Origin: Acuticoccus kalidii
GTDB lineage: Bacteria > Pseudomonadota > Alphaproteobacteria > Rhizobiales > Amorphaceae
Length of the DNA: 64,000 bases
Assembly (NCBI RefSeq): GCF_021556395.1
Contig: NZ_JAKGCS010000015.1
Coordinates: 310,001 to 374,000 of the forward strand
Direction: 5' to 3'
This document shows positions 17,317 through 26,850 of this stretch, piece by piece. Both the position numbers and the translations under genes were made by a program. Positions within the stretch are counted from its first letter, which is position 1, and each line of letters starts with the position of its first letter. The notes beneath the pieces are model-generated. The model was not told the origin of the DNA. It worked only from the letters and a program-made list of their open reading frames with translations, and ran no database searches.

Positions 17317-18345
17317 TCACTCGGCCGACAAGTCGGCCTCTCCGTCGTCTCCGTCCCCATAGCCGAGAAGCCGCAGCGGGCGCGCGTCGATCCCTTCGTT
17401 CGCCGCCCAGTGGCACAGCGCGTCCTCTTGGCCGTGCGTCACCCACACGGCCTCCGCCCCGGTCTCGACGATGGTGGTGCACAGGTCTTCCCAATCGCCG
17501 TGGTCCGAGATCACGAGGGGGAGCTCGACGCCCCGCTGGCGCGCCCGTGCGCGCACCCGCATCCAGCCGGAGGCGAACGCCGTCACCTGATCGCCGAAGC
17601 TCTGCGCCCAGCGATCCGCCAATGCGGAGGGCGGGGCGAGGATGATCTCGCCGGCGAGGGATTTCCGGTCGACGCCCTTCACCGGATGAAGCGTCCCGAA
17701 ATCGCAGCCACCCGCGATATAATGATCGGTCAGCCGCTGCAGCGCGCCATGGAGATAGATCGGCCGATCGTACCCGGCCTGCCGGATCAGCGCGAGAACC
17801 CGCTGCGCCTTGCCGAGCGCGTATGCGCCGACGAGATGTGGCCGCTCGGGGAAAAGCCGCGTCGACTGCACCAGCTTTTCGATCTCGCTTTCGGCGTCGG
17901 GATGCCGGAAGACCGGCAACGCGAAGGTCGCCTCGGTCACGAAGAGATCGCACCGCACGAGCTCGAACGGCGCCGCCGTCGGGTCGGTCTGCCGCTTATA
18001 GTCGCCGGAGACGACGGCGCGCCGCCCACGATGCTCGATCAGGATCTGGGCCGATCCGCGCACGTGGCCCGCCGGATGCAGGCTCACGCGCACATCGTTC
18101 ACCGGGATGGCCTCGCCATAGGGCGCGCCCTGGCGCCGATCGGTGAAGTCCTCGCCATAGCGCACCGCCATGATGGCGAGCGTCTCCTCCGTCGCGAGCA
18201 CGCTGCCATGGCCGCGCCGTGCGTGATCGGCGTGGCCATGCGTGATCACGGCGCGCGGCACTGGCCGGACGGGATCGATGTGGAAATCGCCCGGCGGACA
18301 ATAAAGGCCCTCCGGGGTCAAGATCAGTGTGGGGTCCAAGGCCAT
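17317..18345 (-). CDS. Ligase-associated DNA exonuclease (metallo-beta-lactamase/beta-CASP type)
   Basis: The 342-residue protein starts LTPEGLYCPPGDFHIDP and has the metal motif HGHADHA, then HPAGHVRGSAQI and SGDYKRQTDPTA. This matches the family of mRNA 3'-end-processing-factor-like exonucleases that normally sit beside an ATP-dependent DNA ligase and a DEXH helicase in bacterial repair islands. Neither partner is in this window. The ATG at 18345 is chosen by homology; it lacks a clear Shine-Dalgarno sequence. Confidence 0.87.
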   Translation of the reverse strand: MALDPTLILTPEGLYCPPGDFHIDPVRPVPRAVITHGHADHARRGHGSVLATEETLAIMAVRYGEDFTDRRQGAPYGEAIPVNDVRVSLHPAGHVRGSAQILIEHRGRRAVVSGDYKRQTDPTAAPFELVRCDLFVTEATFALPVFRHPDAESEIEKLVQSTRLFPERPHLVGAYALGKAQRVLALIRQAGYDRPIYLHGALQRLTDHYIAGGCDFGTLHPVKGVDRKSLAGEIILAPPSALADRWAQSFGDQVTAFASGWMRVRARARQRGVELPLVISDHGDWEDLCTTIVETGAEAVWVTHGQEDALCHWAANEGIDARPLRLLGYGDGDDGEADLSAE

Positions 18346-18696
18346 GTTCGGAATGTAGGACGCAACATCAGAAAAAGTACCGCTTTCCGCGGGTTTCAGA
18401 CCGTTTCTGAGAACATCATTGAAATGTCGTCGTCGGTGGTTAGGATGCGCCCAACTCACGACGCGCGTGGTTCGCTCTCGCCGCCTGTCTTTTTGACGTG
18501 AGGTTGGCGGCTCCGGCTCCGGCTGGCGAGCGATTTTCCGAGGGCCCCATCCACGGCCCTCTCCTGCCGGTGCACCCTGCGCCGCTTAGCCATGCGCCCA
18601 TGAAATTTGCCTGCGGGGCCGAGAGGACGTTCCAGCGTCCGCTCGTATCCTCATTGGCCAACCGCGCGGGAGAACCGCGCAAAGGAGGACCCATTC
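18346..18696. other. Divergent intergenic region upstream of the betaine methyltransferase gene
   Basis: This 351-bp spacer lies between the exonuclease gene and the methyltransferase fusion. It must carry both promoters. The right end has the strong ribosome binding site AAAGGAGGA. I see no confident promoter pair, riboswitch or small gene. Confidence 0.5.
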
Positions 18697-20388
18697 ATGA
18701 CTGAGGCCCGGACCGAAAGCCGCAACGCCGACCTTCAGATGCAGAGCCAAGTCTATGGCGACGACCCGCTCGGCGATCGGGATACCGACCACTATCGCAA
18801 CGAATATATCATGTCCTTCGTCGATAAGTGGGACGAGCTGATCGACTGGAAGGCCCGCGCCCAGAGCGAGGGTCAGTTCTTCATCGACATTCTCCGCGCC
18901 CGCGGAAAAGAATCGGTGCTCGACGTCGCGACCGGCACCGGATTTCACTCCGTCAGCCTCACCGAGGCCGGCTTTCAGGTGACCTCCGCCGACGGCTCGG
19001 CCGCGATGCTCGCCAAGGCCTTCACCAACGCCACGGCGCGCGGCCTCATCATGAAGACCGTGCAGGCCGACTGGCGCTGGCTCAATCGGGACATCAATGG
19101 CAAGTATGACGCCATCATCTGTCTCGGCAACTCGTTCACCCACCTGCACGACGAGTCCGACCGCCGCCGCGTCCTTGCCGAGTTCTATGCCGCGCTCAAG
19201 CACGACGGCATCCTGATCCTCGACCAGCGCAACTACGATCAGATGCTCGACCACGGGTTCTCGTCGAAGCACAAGTTCTACTATTGCGGCGATCAGGTCA
19301 CCGCGGAGCCGGCCCACATCGACGAGGGCCTCCTGCGGATGCAGTACAACTTCCCGGACGGGTCCGAGTACACGCTCAACATGTGCCCGATCCGTAAGAA
19401 TTATACGCGCCGCCTGCTGCACGAGGCCGGCTTCCAGCGCGTCCGCACCTACGGCGACTTCCAGGAAACGTACCAGGAAGCCGAACCGGACTTCTTCGTC
19501 CATGTCGCCGAGAAGTCGGCGATGAAGATCGCGAAGTGGGGCGGCGTCCTCGCCGAGGGCGAGACCGATATCCGCGACGTCACCGAGACCTATTACGACA
19601 GTGACGACGCCGATACGTTCTATTTCACGATCTGGGGCGGTGAAGACCTTCACGTCGGTCTCTACGACAACACGAAGAACATCCGCGAGGCGAGCGACAC
19701 CACCGTCGACACGATGGCGGACCGGCTCCCCAATCTCGGCCCCGACGCCCGCGTCATCGACTTCGGCGCCGGCTATGGCGGCGCGATGCGGCGCCTCGTG
19801 AAGCGCACCGGCTGCTCGGCCGTCTGCCTCAACATCTCCGACACGCAGAACGACCGCAATCGCCACCACATCCGCCGTGCGGGTCTCGCCGACAAGATCT
19901 CGGTGAAGCACGGCGTGTTCGAGAACGTGCCGGAAGAGGACGAGAGCTTCGACGTCGTCTGGAGCCAGGACGCGATCCTGCACTCGGCGGACCGCGCGAA
20001 GGTCCTCGAAGAGGCCTACCGGGTGCTGAAGCCGGGCGGCTACATGATCTTCACCGACCCGTGCCAGGCGGACGATGTGTCCCCGAGCGATCTCAAGCCG
20101 GTCTACAACCGTCTGCAGCTCAACGATCTCGGCTCCAAGCGCTTCTATCGCGAGGCGGCCGAAGCGGCGGGCTTCACGACGATCGCGCAGGAGGAGCAGA
20201 CTCACAATCTGCGCGCCCACTATGCCCGCGTCCTCGAAGAGCTGACGGCGAACGCCGACAAGCTGCGCGACAATGGCGTGTCCGCCGGCTACATCGAGAA
20301 CATGGCGGTCGGCCTCGACCATTGGGTGAAGGCCGCCGATGCCGGGAATCTCTGGTTCGGCATCAACATCTTCCAGAAGCCGGCCTGA
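18697..20388 (+). CDS. Fused glycine/sarcosine and sarcosine/dimethylglycine N-methyltransferase (glycine betaine synthesis)
   Basis: The 563-residue protein has two SAM-dependent methyltransferase domains. The first (about residues 50-275) has VLDVATGTGFHS and the GSMT-like words CLGNSFTHL and DQRNYDQML. The second (about 300-563) has VIDFGAGYGGAMRRL, VCLNISDTQN and VVWSQDAILHS, as in SDMT. Together they convert glycine to glycine betaine with three SAM molecules, a compatible-solute pathway of halophiles. Fused forms are known from halophilic actinomycetes; separate enzymes occur in halophilic phototrophs. A strong ribosome binding site, AAAGGAGGA, precedes the ATG, and a strong terminator follows, so it is a single-gene unit. 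Confidence 0.92.
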   Translation: MTEARTESRNADLQMQSQVYGDDPLGDRDTDHYRNEYIMSFVDKWDELIDWKARAQSEGQFFIDILRARGKESVLDVATGTGFHSVSLTEAGFQVTSADGSAAMLAKAFTNATARGLIMKTVQADWRWLNRDINGKYDAIICLGNSFTHLHDESDRRRVLAEFYAALKHDGILILDQRNYDQMLDHGFSSKHKFYYCGDQVTAEPAHIDEGLLRMQYNFPDGSEYTLNMCPIRKNYTRRLLHEAGFQRVRTYGDFQETYQEAEPDFFVHVAEKSAMKIAKWGGVLAEGETDIRDVTETYYDSDDADTFYFTIWGGEDLHVGLYDNTKNIREASDTTVDTMADRLPNLGPDARVIDFGAGYGGAMRRLVKRTGCSAVCLNISDTQNDRNRHHIRRAGLADKISVKHGVFENVPEEDESFDVVWSQDAILHSADRAKVLEEAYRVLKPGGYMIFTDPCQADDVSPSDLKPVYNRLQLNDLGSKRFYREAAEAAGFTTIAQEEQTHNLRAHYARVLEELTANADKLRDNGVSAGYIENMAVGLDHWVKAADAGNLWFGINIFQKPA

Positions 20389-20430
20389 TCGACGATTCGG
20401 CCGCTCCCGTCGCCATGACGGGCGCAATTC

Positions 20431-20462
20431 AAAAGGCGGCGGGGCAACCCGCCGCCTTTTTT
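20431..20462 (+). terminator. Rho-independent terminator after the betaine methyltransferase gene
   Basis: AAAAGGCGGCGGG (20431-20443) pairs with CCCGCCGCCTTTT (20448-20460) over a GCAA tetraloop, and the T-run continues to 20462. This is the cleanest terminator in the window. Confidence 0.93.
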
Positions 20463-20570
20463 CATACCGCGCCGCCGGACGCCGATATGGCCCGCCGCGC
20501 CACGGAAAGGTTGCCGTCTTCGCCCCCCGCGATATAAGACGCGCACATTCCCCCGAGCGATGAGCGTCCC

Positions 20571-21602
20571 GTGGCCTTCACCCCCCGCGTCTTCTCCGGC
20601 GTGCAGCCGACCGGCAGCCTCCATCTCGGCAACTATCTCGGCGCCATCCGGCGCTTCGTTGCCATGCAGGAGTCCTATCCGTGCCTCTATTGCGTGGTCG
20701 ATCTCCACGCGATCACCGTGTGGCAGGACCCCGAGGAGCTCGCGAAGGCGACGCGGCACGTCACCGCCGCCTTCCTCGCCGCGGGGATCGACCCCGAGCG
20801 CAACATCGTCTTCAACCAGAGCCGCGTCTCGGCCCATGCCGAACTCGCCTGGATCTTCAATTGCGTCGCGCGGATGGGGTGGCTGAACCGCATGACGCAG
20901 TTCAAGGAAAAGGCCGGGAAGGACCGCGAAAACGCCTCGGTCGGCCTCTTCGCCTATCCGAGCCTCATGGCGGCCGACATCCTCGCCTACCAGGCGACGC
21001 ACGTTCCGGTCGGCGAAGACCAGAAGCAGCACCTCGAGCTGACCCGCGACATCGCCCAGAAATTCAACTTCGATTATGGCGAGCGGCTCGCCGCGCTCGG
21101 CTATGAAGACGGACTCTTTCCGATGACCGAGCCCATCATCCAGGGCCCGGCGACGCGCGTGATGAGCCTGCGCGACGGCTCGAAGAAAATGTCGAAGTCC
21201 GACGTCTCCGACAATTCGCGCATCAACCTCACCGACGATGCCGACACGATCGCGCAGAAGGTCCGCAAGGCGAAGACGGACCCCGACGCCCTCCCCTCCG
21301 AGACCAAAGGCCTCGAAGGCCGCCCCGAGGCGGACAATCTGGTCGGCATCTACGCCGCCCTCGCCGAGACGACGAAGGCCGACGTCCTCGCCGAGTATGG
21401 CGGCGCGATGTTCTCCTCCTTCAAGCCCGCGCTCGCCGACCTCGCGGTGACCGTGCTCGCCCCGATCAACGACGAAATGCGCCGCCTCGTCGCCGACGAG
21501 GCGCATCTCGACGCGATCCTGCGCTCCGGCGCGGAGCGGGCGGCGACGATCGCCGACCCGATCCTCGCGGACGTCAAGCGCGTCGTCGGCTTCGTCGGGT
21601 AA
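20571..21602 (+). CDS. trpS: Tryptophanyl-tRNA synthetase
   Basis: The 343-residue class I synthetase has the HIGH-like motif SLHLGNYLG near residue 17, the KMSKS motif KKMSKSD in the second half, and the family words VFSGVQPTG and [15 protein letters not shown]. It charges tRNA-Trp. GTG at 20571 is chosen because the family starts directly before FSGVQPTG; an ATG at 20560 is in another frame. The next gene starts 2 bp after the stop. Confidence 0.95.
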   Translation: MAFTPRVFSGVQPTGSLHLGNYLGAIRRFVAMQESYPCLYCVVDLHAITVWQDPEELAKATRHVTAAFLAAGIDPERNIVFNQSRVSAHAELAWIFNCVARMGWLNRMTQFKEKAGKDRENASVGLFAYPSLMAADILAYQATHVPVGEDQKQHLELTRDIAQKFNFDYGERLAALGYEDGLFPMTEPIIQGPATRVMSLRDGSKKMSKSDVSDNSRINLTDDADTIAQKVRKAKTDPDALPSETKGLEGRPEADNLVGIYAALAETTKADVLAEYGGAMFSSFKPALADLAVTVLAPINDEMRRLVADEAHLDAILRSGAERAATIADPILADVKRVVGFVG

Positions 21603-21604
21603 TC

Positions 21605-22195
21605 ATGGCGCCGGGCGAGACGGATCCGTTCGACCTCTTCAAGCGGCGATCGCTGCCGGACGAGATCGCCGTGATGCGGGCCGCCCATCCACGCCCGACC
21701 TGGGCCACGCACGACAATCTCGGCGCGATGGCCGCCTTCTGGCTCGAGCGGCACGCCATGTTCCGTGAGCTCGGCGCCGCCGTCGCCAAAGGCACGCTCG
21801 ACTTTCGCGAAGGGCGGATCGCGGCGGACCCGTATTTCCGCTGGTTCGCCCCGCGCATCAACATGTTCCTCAACGAGCTGCACGGGCATCACGCGATCGA
21901 GGATCAGCATTATTTCCCGGTCTTTCAGGCCGCGGATGCCCGCCTCGCCAAGGGCTTCGAGATTCTCGACGCCGACCACCACGTGATCGACGGGCTGATC
22001 CACGAGATCGCCGCCAACGGTCAGGGGCTTCAAAAGGCGCTTTATGGCGGAGGCGACGCGGCCCGCGCGGGGGACACGCTGGCGGGCGTTCTCGACCGCG
22101 CCCTCGTCGGCCTCGTGCGTCATCTCGACGATGAAGAGGATATCGTCATCCCGCTGATCCTGGAGCGCACGGAGGCGAAGCTCGGCGTCCGCTGA
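21605..22195 (+). CDS. Hemerythrin-domain protein
   Basis: The 196-residue helical protein has the His/Glu pattern of hemerythrin-like proteins: a HAMF segment, HHAIEDQHYFP, DADHHVID and RHLDDEEDIVIP. These can form a di-iron site for O2, NO or redox sensing, though the ligand set is not the classical hemerythrin one. It starts 2 bp after the trpS stop and is likely co-transcribed with it. Its function is not known. Confidence 0.85.
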   Translation: MAPGETDPFDLFKRRSLPDEIAVMRAAHPRPTWATHDNLGAMAAFWLERHAMFRELGAAVAKGTLDFREGRIAADPYFRWFAPRINMFLNELHGHHAIEDQHYFPVFQAADARLAKGFEILDADHHVIDGLIHEIAANGQGLQKALYGGGDAARAGDTLAGVLDRALVGLVRHLDDEEDIVIPLILERTEAKLGVR

Positions 22196-22237
22196 CCGTT
22201 TCGGGGCGCGTCGCGCGTCCGCCCGGCTCGCCCCGCC

Positions 22238-22798
22238 TCAGCGACCGCCGCCGACCCTCAGCCGAACATAGAGCGCACCGTCGCCGCCGTGGGTCGGCCC
22301 GGCGGGACTGAAGCTCACCACGTGACGGGTAAGCGACTGGCGCGTCAGCCAGACCGGGACGCTGCGCCGCAGGATGCCGCGCCCCTCCCCGCCCTGCCCC
22401 TTGCCGGTGATGACGAGCACCACCCGGAGGCCGCGCCCGGAACACGAATCGATGAACCGGATCAGCGCCCGTTCGGCCTCCTCCTGCGTCATGCCGTGGA
22501 GATCGATCCGGGCGTCGATCGCAAGCGTGCCACGGGAGATCTTGCGCCGCGTCTTGCGGTCGATCTCGCCGGCGCTCGGCGGTTTGCGCTTGGTCTTGGC
22601 GCTCTTCGCCGGAAGGCTCGCCGGTGACGGGGGGGACGGCGCCGGCGCATGCGCCGCTTCGGATGGCGGCGCGGCGGCGGTGTCGGCCGCCGCCGCCTTT
22701 GCCTTCGGCTTTTCGGCATGCGGGCGAAGGGGCGAGACCGTTTGCGCGACCTTCTCCCAAAGGCTCTTCTCGCTCTCCCGGAGGGTGCGCTTCTTCAT
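22238..22798 (-). CDS. Smr-domain (MutS2 C-terminal-like) protein
   Basis: The 186-residue protein has an Ala/Pro/Lys-rich, probably disordered N-terminal 80 residues and a C-terminal Smr domain. The domain shows IDLHGMTQEEA, VLVITGKGQGGEG and GGDGALYVRLR, including the LDLHG-like and TGxG motifs. Smr domains nick DNA or RNA; stand-alone family members have been tied to RNA handling and ribosome rescue. Its ATG overlaps the end of mltA by 4 nt, so it is the third gene of a timA-mltA-smr operon. Confidence 0.9.
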   Translation of the reverse strand: MKKRTLRESEKSLWEKVAQTVSPLRPHAEKPKAKAAAADTAAAPPSEAAHAPAPSPPSPASLPAKSAKTKRKPPSAGEIDRKTRRKISRGTLAIDARIDLHGMTQEEAERALIRFIDSCSGRGLRVVLVITGKGQGGEGRGILRRSVPVWLTRQSLTRHVVSFSPAGPTHGGDGALYVRLRVGGGR

Positions 22799-23859
22799 AC
22801 CAGCGCCCGTCGCGGCACGATGAGGGTGAGGCGCGCCGCCGACTTCAACTCCCCGGCGATGGCGCCCGCCGCGTCCCCGCTCCCGATGAAGAGATCGCCG
22901 CGCGCCGGCCCCACGATCGCCGAGCCGGTGTCCTCGGCGATCGTGATGCCGTTGTGGGGGCCGCTGCGGGGCAATGTCGTCTCCACGAAGACGGGCGTGC
23001 CGAGGCCGATATGGGCGCGATCCACGGCAAGGCTGCGCATCGGGATGAGCGGCACACCGCCCCCCGCGATCGGCCCGGCCTCCGGCCCCATCGACGGCCG
23101 CTCGCGGAAGAAGACATAAGAGTGGTTGGCACCGAGGATTTCGGCGATGCGCTCGGGCGCGGCGGCGAGGGCGGCGCGGATCGTCTGCATCGTCGCGCCA
23201 CCGTCCGGCAACAGGCCCCGGTCGATCATGACGCGGCCGATCGCCGTATAAGGATGGCCCGTCTTGCCGTGATAGCCGATCCGCGTCTCGCTTCCGTCGG
23301 GGAAGACCAGGCGGGCCGAGCCTTGGATCTGCGCGAAAAAGGCGTCGACCGGATCCGCGAAGAAGGCGAGCTCGAGGCCCATTCCGTCGAGTGCGCCGGC
23401 GGCGATCGCGCCGCGATCGGGGTACGGGACGAGGCGACCGTCGGCGAGACGGCGCGCGAAGGTGCCGTCTCCCGGAAGATCCGCGCGCGGCGGGGTGACC
23501 CGGACGAGGTCCGGCGGGCGGCGGTAAAGCGGTGTCTGGAAGGCGCCCTCGCGCACGCGCGAGGCACGGATCATCGGCTCATAATAACCGGTGAGGAAGC
23601 CGGGGGCTTCGATGCGGAGGGGAACGAACGTCTCCTCCACGAAGGCACGCGGCGCGCGGATGGGGCGCGCCAGCCGATCGGCGAGGAGGCCGAGCCACCG
23701 CGCCTGATGCGGCCGCTCGCGCACTGCGGGCGGCAGATGTCGGGCGAGGCCGTTGAGGAGAGCTTCAGCCTCGGCCGCGTCCCAGCCGGGAAGGTCGGCG
23801 AAGGCGACGGCGGTTCGCGCCGTGGCCGAGTCGTTCAAATGGAGCCCCGATCGCCGCAC
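22795..23859 (-). CDS. mltA: Membrane-bound lytic murein transglycosylase A
   Basis: The 354-residue protein has an MltA domain (GFLTGYYEPMI, then PYPDRGAI) and a C-terminal 3D domain with DTGSAIVGPARGDLFIG, where the conserved Asp residues act in catalysis. It cleaves peptidoglycan between MurNAc and GlcNAc to give 1,6-anhydroMurNAc. GTG at 23859 directly follows the timA TGA, so translation is probably coupled. No obvious lipoprotein signal is visible at this start, which is odd for an envelope enzyme; a different start inside timA cannot be excluded. Confidence 0.92.
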   Translation of the reverse strand: MRRSGLHLNDSATARTAVAFADLPGWDAAEAEALLNGLARHLPPAVRERPHQARWLGLLADRLARPIRAPRAFVEETFVPLRIEAPGFLTGYYEPMIRASRVREGAFQTPLYRRPPDLVRVTPPRADLPGDGTFARRLADGRLVPYPDRGAIAAGALDGMGLELAFFADPVDAFFAQIQGSARLVFPDGSETRIGYHGKTGHPYTAIGRVMIDRGLLPDGGATMQTIRAALAAAPERIAEILGANHSYVFFRERPSMGPEAGPIAGGGVPLIPMRSLAVDRAHIGLGTPVFVETTLPRSGPHNGITIAEDTGSAIVGPARGDLFIGSGDAAGAIAGELKSAARLTLIVPRRALV

Positions 23860-24579
23860 TCACGCCGATTCGGTCGCGACGAGCGCCCAATTCGGGTCGG
23901 GCGACGTCACGCGACGCTCGAAGGTCCACACATCCACCACGTCCACGACCTTGTTGGGGTCGCCGTCGACGAGTTCGCCGGCCTTGTCGTAGGTGGCGGT
24001 GATCATCTCGCTCTCGATGCGCACGGTGACGCGGACGGCGTCGCCCTTCAGCGAGGCGTCGCTGATCGCGATCTTCTCGATGCCGATCAGCGTCGTCGAC
24101 ATCGACTGTCCGCTCCGTTCGCGCTCCGTGATGGCGGCGTCGAAGCCGTCGAACACTTCGGGCGAGAGGAGGGGGCGCAGCGTGTCGCGGTCGCCGGTCG
24201 CGAAGGCCGTGACGACCATCTCGTAGGCCATCGAGGCGCCTTCGAGGAAGCGCTTCGGCTCGAAGCTCGGATCGGCGCTGATGATGTCGTGCAGCGCATC
24301 GTAGAGCGGCGTGCCCTTGGCGGCGACCGGCGTGATCCGCGCCTCGACGTCGGGCGGCGCGCCGCCGCCCGCGCTCTCGGCCGAGGGCTGGCGGGGGAGC
24401 GTCACGACATTGTCGCGGCTCGTCTCGCGTGATCGCTGCTCGCCGCTCTTCGCCGCATAGGGGTCGTAGGGCGGGCGCTCGTTCCCGGTGCGGCGACCCA
24501 ACACGCTGCGCAAGCGCAGGAAGATCGCCACAGCGAGCGCCAGGATCATCAGATTGTAGATGTCGAAGAAGTCACTCAT
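23860..24579 (-). CDS. Tim44-like domain protein TimA
   Basis: The 239-residue protein has one N-terminal membrane segment (about residues 9-23), a hydrophilic linker, and a Tim44-like/NTF2-like domain at about 100-239 (FLEGASMAYEMVVTAFATGD, then VDVVDVWTFERRV). Alphaproteobacterial TimA is related to mitochondrial Tim44 and is an inner-membrane protein of poorly defined role. It is the first gene of the timA-mltA-smr unit and divergent from fxsA, an arrangement common near secB in Hyphomicrobiales. Confidence 0.92.
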   Translation of the reverse strand: MSDFFDIYNLMILALAVAIFLRLRSVLGRRTGNERPPYDPYAAKSGEQRSRETSRDNVVTLPRQPSAESAGGGAPPDVEARITPVAAKGTPLYDALHDIISADPSFEPKRFLEGASMAYEMVVTAFATGDRDTLRPLLSPEVFDGFDAAITERERSGQSMSTTLIGIEKIAISDASLKGDAVRVTVRIESEMITATYDKAGELVDGDPNKVVDVVDVWTFERRVTSPDPNWALVATESA

Positions 24580-24800
24580 CCACGGGTACCTGTCAGCTCA
24601 TTTCGGAGCGACTGCGTTTGGCGCGCCGGCCGTCGGACGCTTACACATCTCACATAAGACATAATGTGTACGCGTACAGGCCTATCGAGAGCCTGACCAG
24701 AGCGACCGTAACGAATCGATGTCACAGGGTCTATGGTCGACCGCTGAAATCGCCAGCCAATGTCCCATATTCAGCGTCACGAAACAAAGAGGTGAACCTG

Positions 24801-25295
24801 GTGCTGCGGCTCATATTGTTTGCGTTCCTGCTGATCATTCCGATCTCGGAGATCGCCGTTTTTCTTGTGGTCGGCGAGGCGATCGGCGTGCTTCCCACCA
24901 TTGCATTGGTCGTGATCACGGCGGTGATCGGTGCGGCGCTGTTGAAGCAGCAAGGCTTACAGGCGTTCCAGCGGCTGCAGGACGATATTCGCGAGCGTCG
25001 CGTGCCGGCAGCGTCGATCGGTCACGCATTGACCGTGGCAATCGCGGGCGTGCTCCTGCTGACGCCCGGCTTCATTACCGACACGGTCGGCTTCCTCCTG
25101 TTCATCCCGGCGGTACGCACCTGGCTGTGGCGCTCGATCTCCTCGTCGGTGAAGGTCTATCGCGTGGATCCCGTGTCCGGCACCGCCGGTCCGACGGGGG
25201 GATACCGCGAAGGTCAGCGGACGATCGATCTCGACACGACGGACTACGGCCCCCGCGATTCCGACCCGGAAACGCCGTGGCGGCGGGACAGCTGA
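24801..25295 (+). CDS. fxsA: FxsA family membrane protein
   Basis: The 164-residue protein has the FxsA core with hydrophobic segments: LLIIPISEIAVFLVVGEAIG, then GAALLKQQGLQAFQRL and VAIAGVLLLTPGFITDTVGFLL. FxsA overproduction is known to relieve phage T7 exclusion by F plasmid in E. coli; its normal role is unclear. GTG at 24801 is chosen because AGAGGTG lies at ideal spacing; another GTG at 24792 is in frame. It faces away from timA. Confidence 0.9.
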   Translation: MLRLILFAFLLIIPISEIAVFLVVGEAIGVLPTIALVVITAVIGAALLKQQGLQAFQRLQDDIRERRVPAASIGHALTVAIAGVLLLTPGFITDTVGFLLFIPAVRTWLWRSISSSVKVYRVDPVSGTAGPTGGYREGQRTIDLDTTDYGPRDSDPETPWRRDS

Positions 25296-25828
25296 ACCGC
25301 TCGAGGGCGATCCGAGTCTCTGGCGATGGGCGGAACCGGACGCGCGGCGGCGGCACGGCCTGCGCGTTCGGGCTCCCATCGATGCGGGTTCCGCCGCGTC
25401 GGTGAGCCGCGCGAGGCGCGAGGCGCCTCCGACCACGCTGTGCCCCCTGCGCTTTGTCCGACGCGGCGGGCGGCCTTGCGGAAGGTCGCCGAAGGTCGCC
25501 GAAGGTCGCCGAAGGTCGCCGAAGGTCGCCGAAGGTCGCCGAAGGTCGCCGAAGGTCGCCGAAGGTCGCCGAAGGTCGCCGAAAAGGCATCCCTTATCGG
25601 GTGATCGGCCGCAAGCGGGTCGCGGTGAATGGTCGGACGCCGTCGGGGTTTTCCGCACCGCCTCACCAGACAAGTTTCACATGCTCAGCCTTGGGCGCGG
25701 CCGTTGGGTCCGCATGGTGTCGTGACGTTGCGGCCACCAAACGACTTGGTTTGCTTGTTTGCGCGTATGGTGCGTGCTAGCGACCGGCACAACGTGCCCC
25801 ACAACTTACCAACGAACGGATTTCGACT
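25296..25828. other. Intergenic region between fxsA and secB
   Basis: This 533-bp spacer contains the decamer microsatellite at 25481-25580. The right end (about 25720-25828) is less GC-rich and probably carries the secB promoter. No supported gene is present. Confidence 0.55.
25481..25580. repeat. Decanucleotide microsatellite (GAAGGTCGCC)10
   Basis: Ten perfect head-to-tail copies of GAAGGTCGCC occupy exactly 100 bp, with no internal variants. A partial match (GAAAAGGC) follows. Perfect identity means recent expansion or ongoing slippage. Confidence 0.98.
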
Positions 25829-26344
25829 ATGAGCGACAGCACGACGACGGAAAACACCGCAGCGGGCGAAGCCACGCAGCCGACCGTGCGCGTCCTTGCT
25901 CAGTACGTGAAAGATCTCTCCTTCGAGAACCCGCGTGCCCCGCTCTCCCTCCAGAACAAGGAAACGCCGGCCATCAATATCGGCGTGAACGTGTCTGCGA
26001 AGGCGCTGTCTCAGCAGGATTACGAGGTCACGCTGACGCTCGAGGCGAAGGCCGGCGAGGGCGACAATATCGGCTTTCAGATCGAGCTTCATTATGCCGG
26101 CATCATTCGCGTCGGCGGCATGAAGCCGGAGCATGTTCAGCCGTTCCTGTTGATCGAGGGGCCGCGCCTGCTGTTCCCGTTCGCGCGCCAGATCGTGGCG
26201 GATGCGGTGCGCAATGGCGGCTTCCCGCCGCTGATGATCGACCCGATCGATTTCGTCCAGCTCTATCGCCGCAACATGCAGCAGCAGGCCGAGCAGCAAA
26301 AACCCGCCGAGGCGAACCAGAACGACGCGCTCTTCGGGAATTGA
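25829..26344 (+). CDS. secB: Protein-export chaperone SecB
   Basis: The 171-residue protein has the SecB pattern: [47 protein letters not shown] and the [20 protein letters not shown] block. It keeps preproteins unfolded and hands them to SecA as a tetramer. A short acidic N-terminal tail and a Gln/Ala-rich C-terminus flank the core. A perfect hairpin follows the stop. Confidence 0.96.
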   Translation: MSDSTTTENTAAGEATQPTVRVLAQYVKDLSFENPRAPLSLQNKETPAINIGVNVSAKALSQQDYEVTLTLEAKAGEGDNIGFQIELHYAGIIRVGGMKPEHVQPFLLIEGPRLLFPFARQIVADAVRNGGFPPLMIDPIDFVQLYRRNMQQQAEQQKPAEANQNDALFGN

Positions 26345-26352
26345 CCAGACGA

Positions 26353-26382
26353 CGCTTCGGGTCCCGCCGCCGACCCGAAGCG
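26353..26382 (+). terminator. Perfect 11-bp hairpin after secB
   Basis: CGCTTCGGGTC (26353-26363) pairs with GACCCGAAGCG (26372-26382) over an 8-nt loop, 9 bp after the secB stop. There is no T-run, so it is probably an mRNA 3'-end stabiliser or a weak terminator. Confidence 0.5.
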
Positions 26383-26850
26383 CACGTCGCCCTCGAGGTC
26401 CGATCTCCCTCCGCTTTGACCGCAAGGCAGCGGGGGCACCTCATCCCACTCCACCCATGATGTGGATTGCGAACCACCGATCGACGGCGCGCCGACCATC
26501 ATGCCCGCGACGCTCGCTCTCGCGCGCCGTCGGCCGCTTCGGCGGTTCCCGCCGTCTTCGCGTCTAGGCCGCGGCTCCTGTGGCAACAAATTGATATTCT
26601 GGAGTGCCCCCCTCGGAGAGGGGCGGCACCGCCTGATGGCCGGCCGTTCGGGGCATGTCGCTTCAGGCGCGGGGGGCGGTGCGGGTTGTAGCCCGGCGCG
26701 GCGGTGAGCCGCCACGTGATATGCGCCGGCTGAGGGGCTGTCGCGCCCCATGGGTAAGTACAGCAGCCTCACCTTTTTCGCGTCGTCCGTCGCCCGTCTC
26801 GGGACGCCCGTCGAGCGCGAACCTCGATCGTTTCGTCGCCCTCACCTCAC

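Noticed and set aside
26455..26760. Possible small genes between secB and arsR
   Set aside because: Open frames lack ribosome binding sites, family resemblance and consistent codon pattern.
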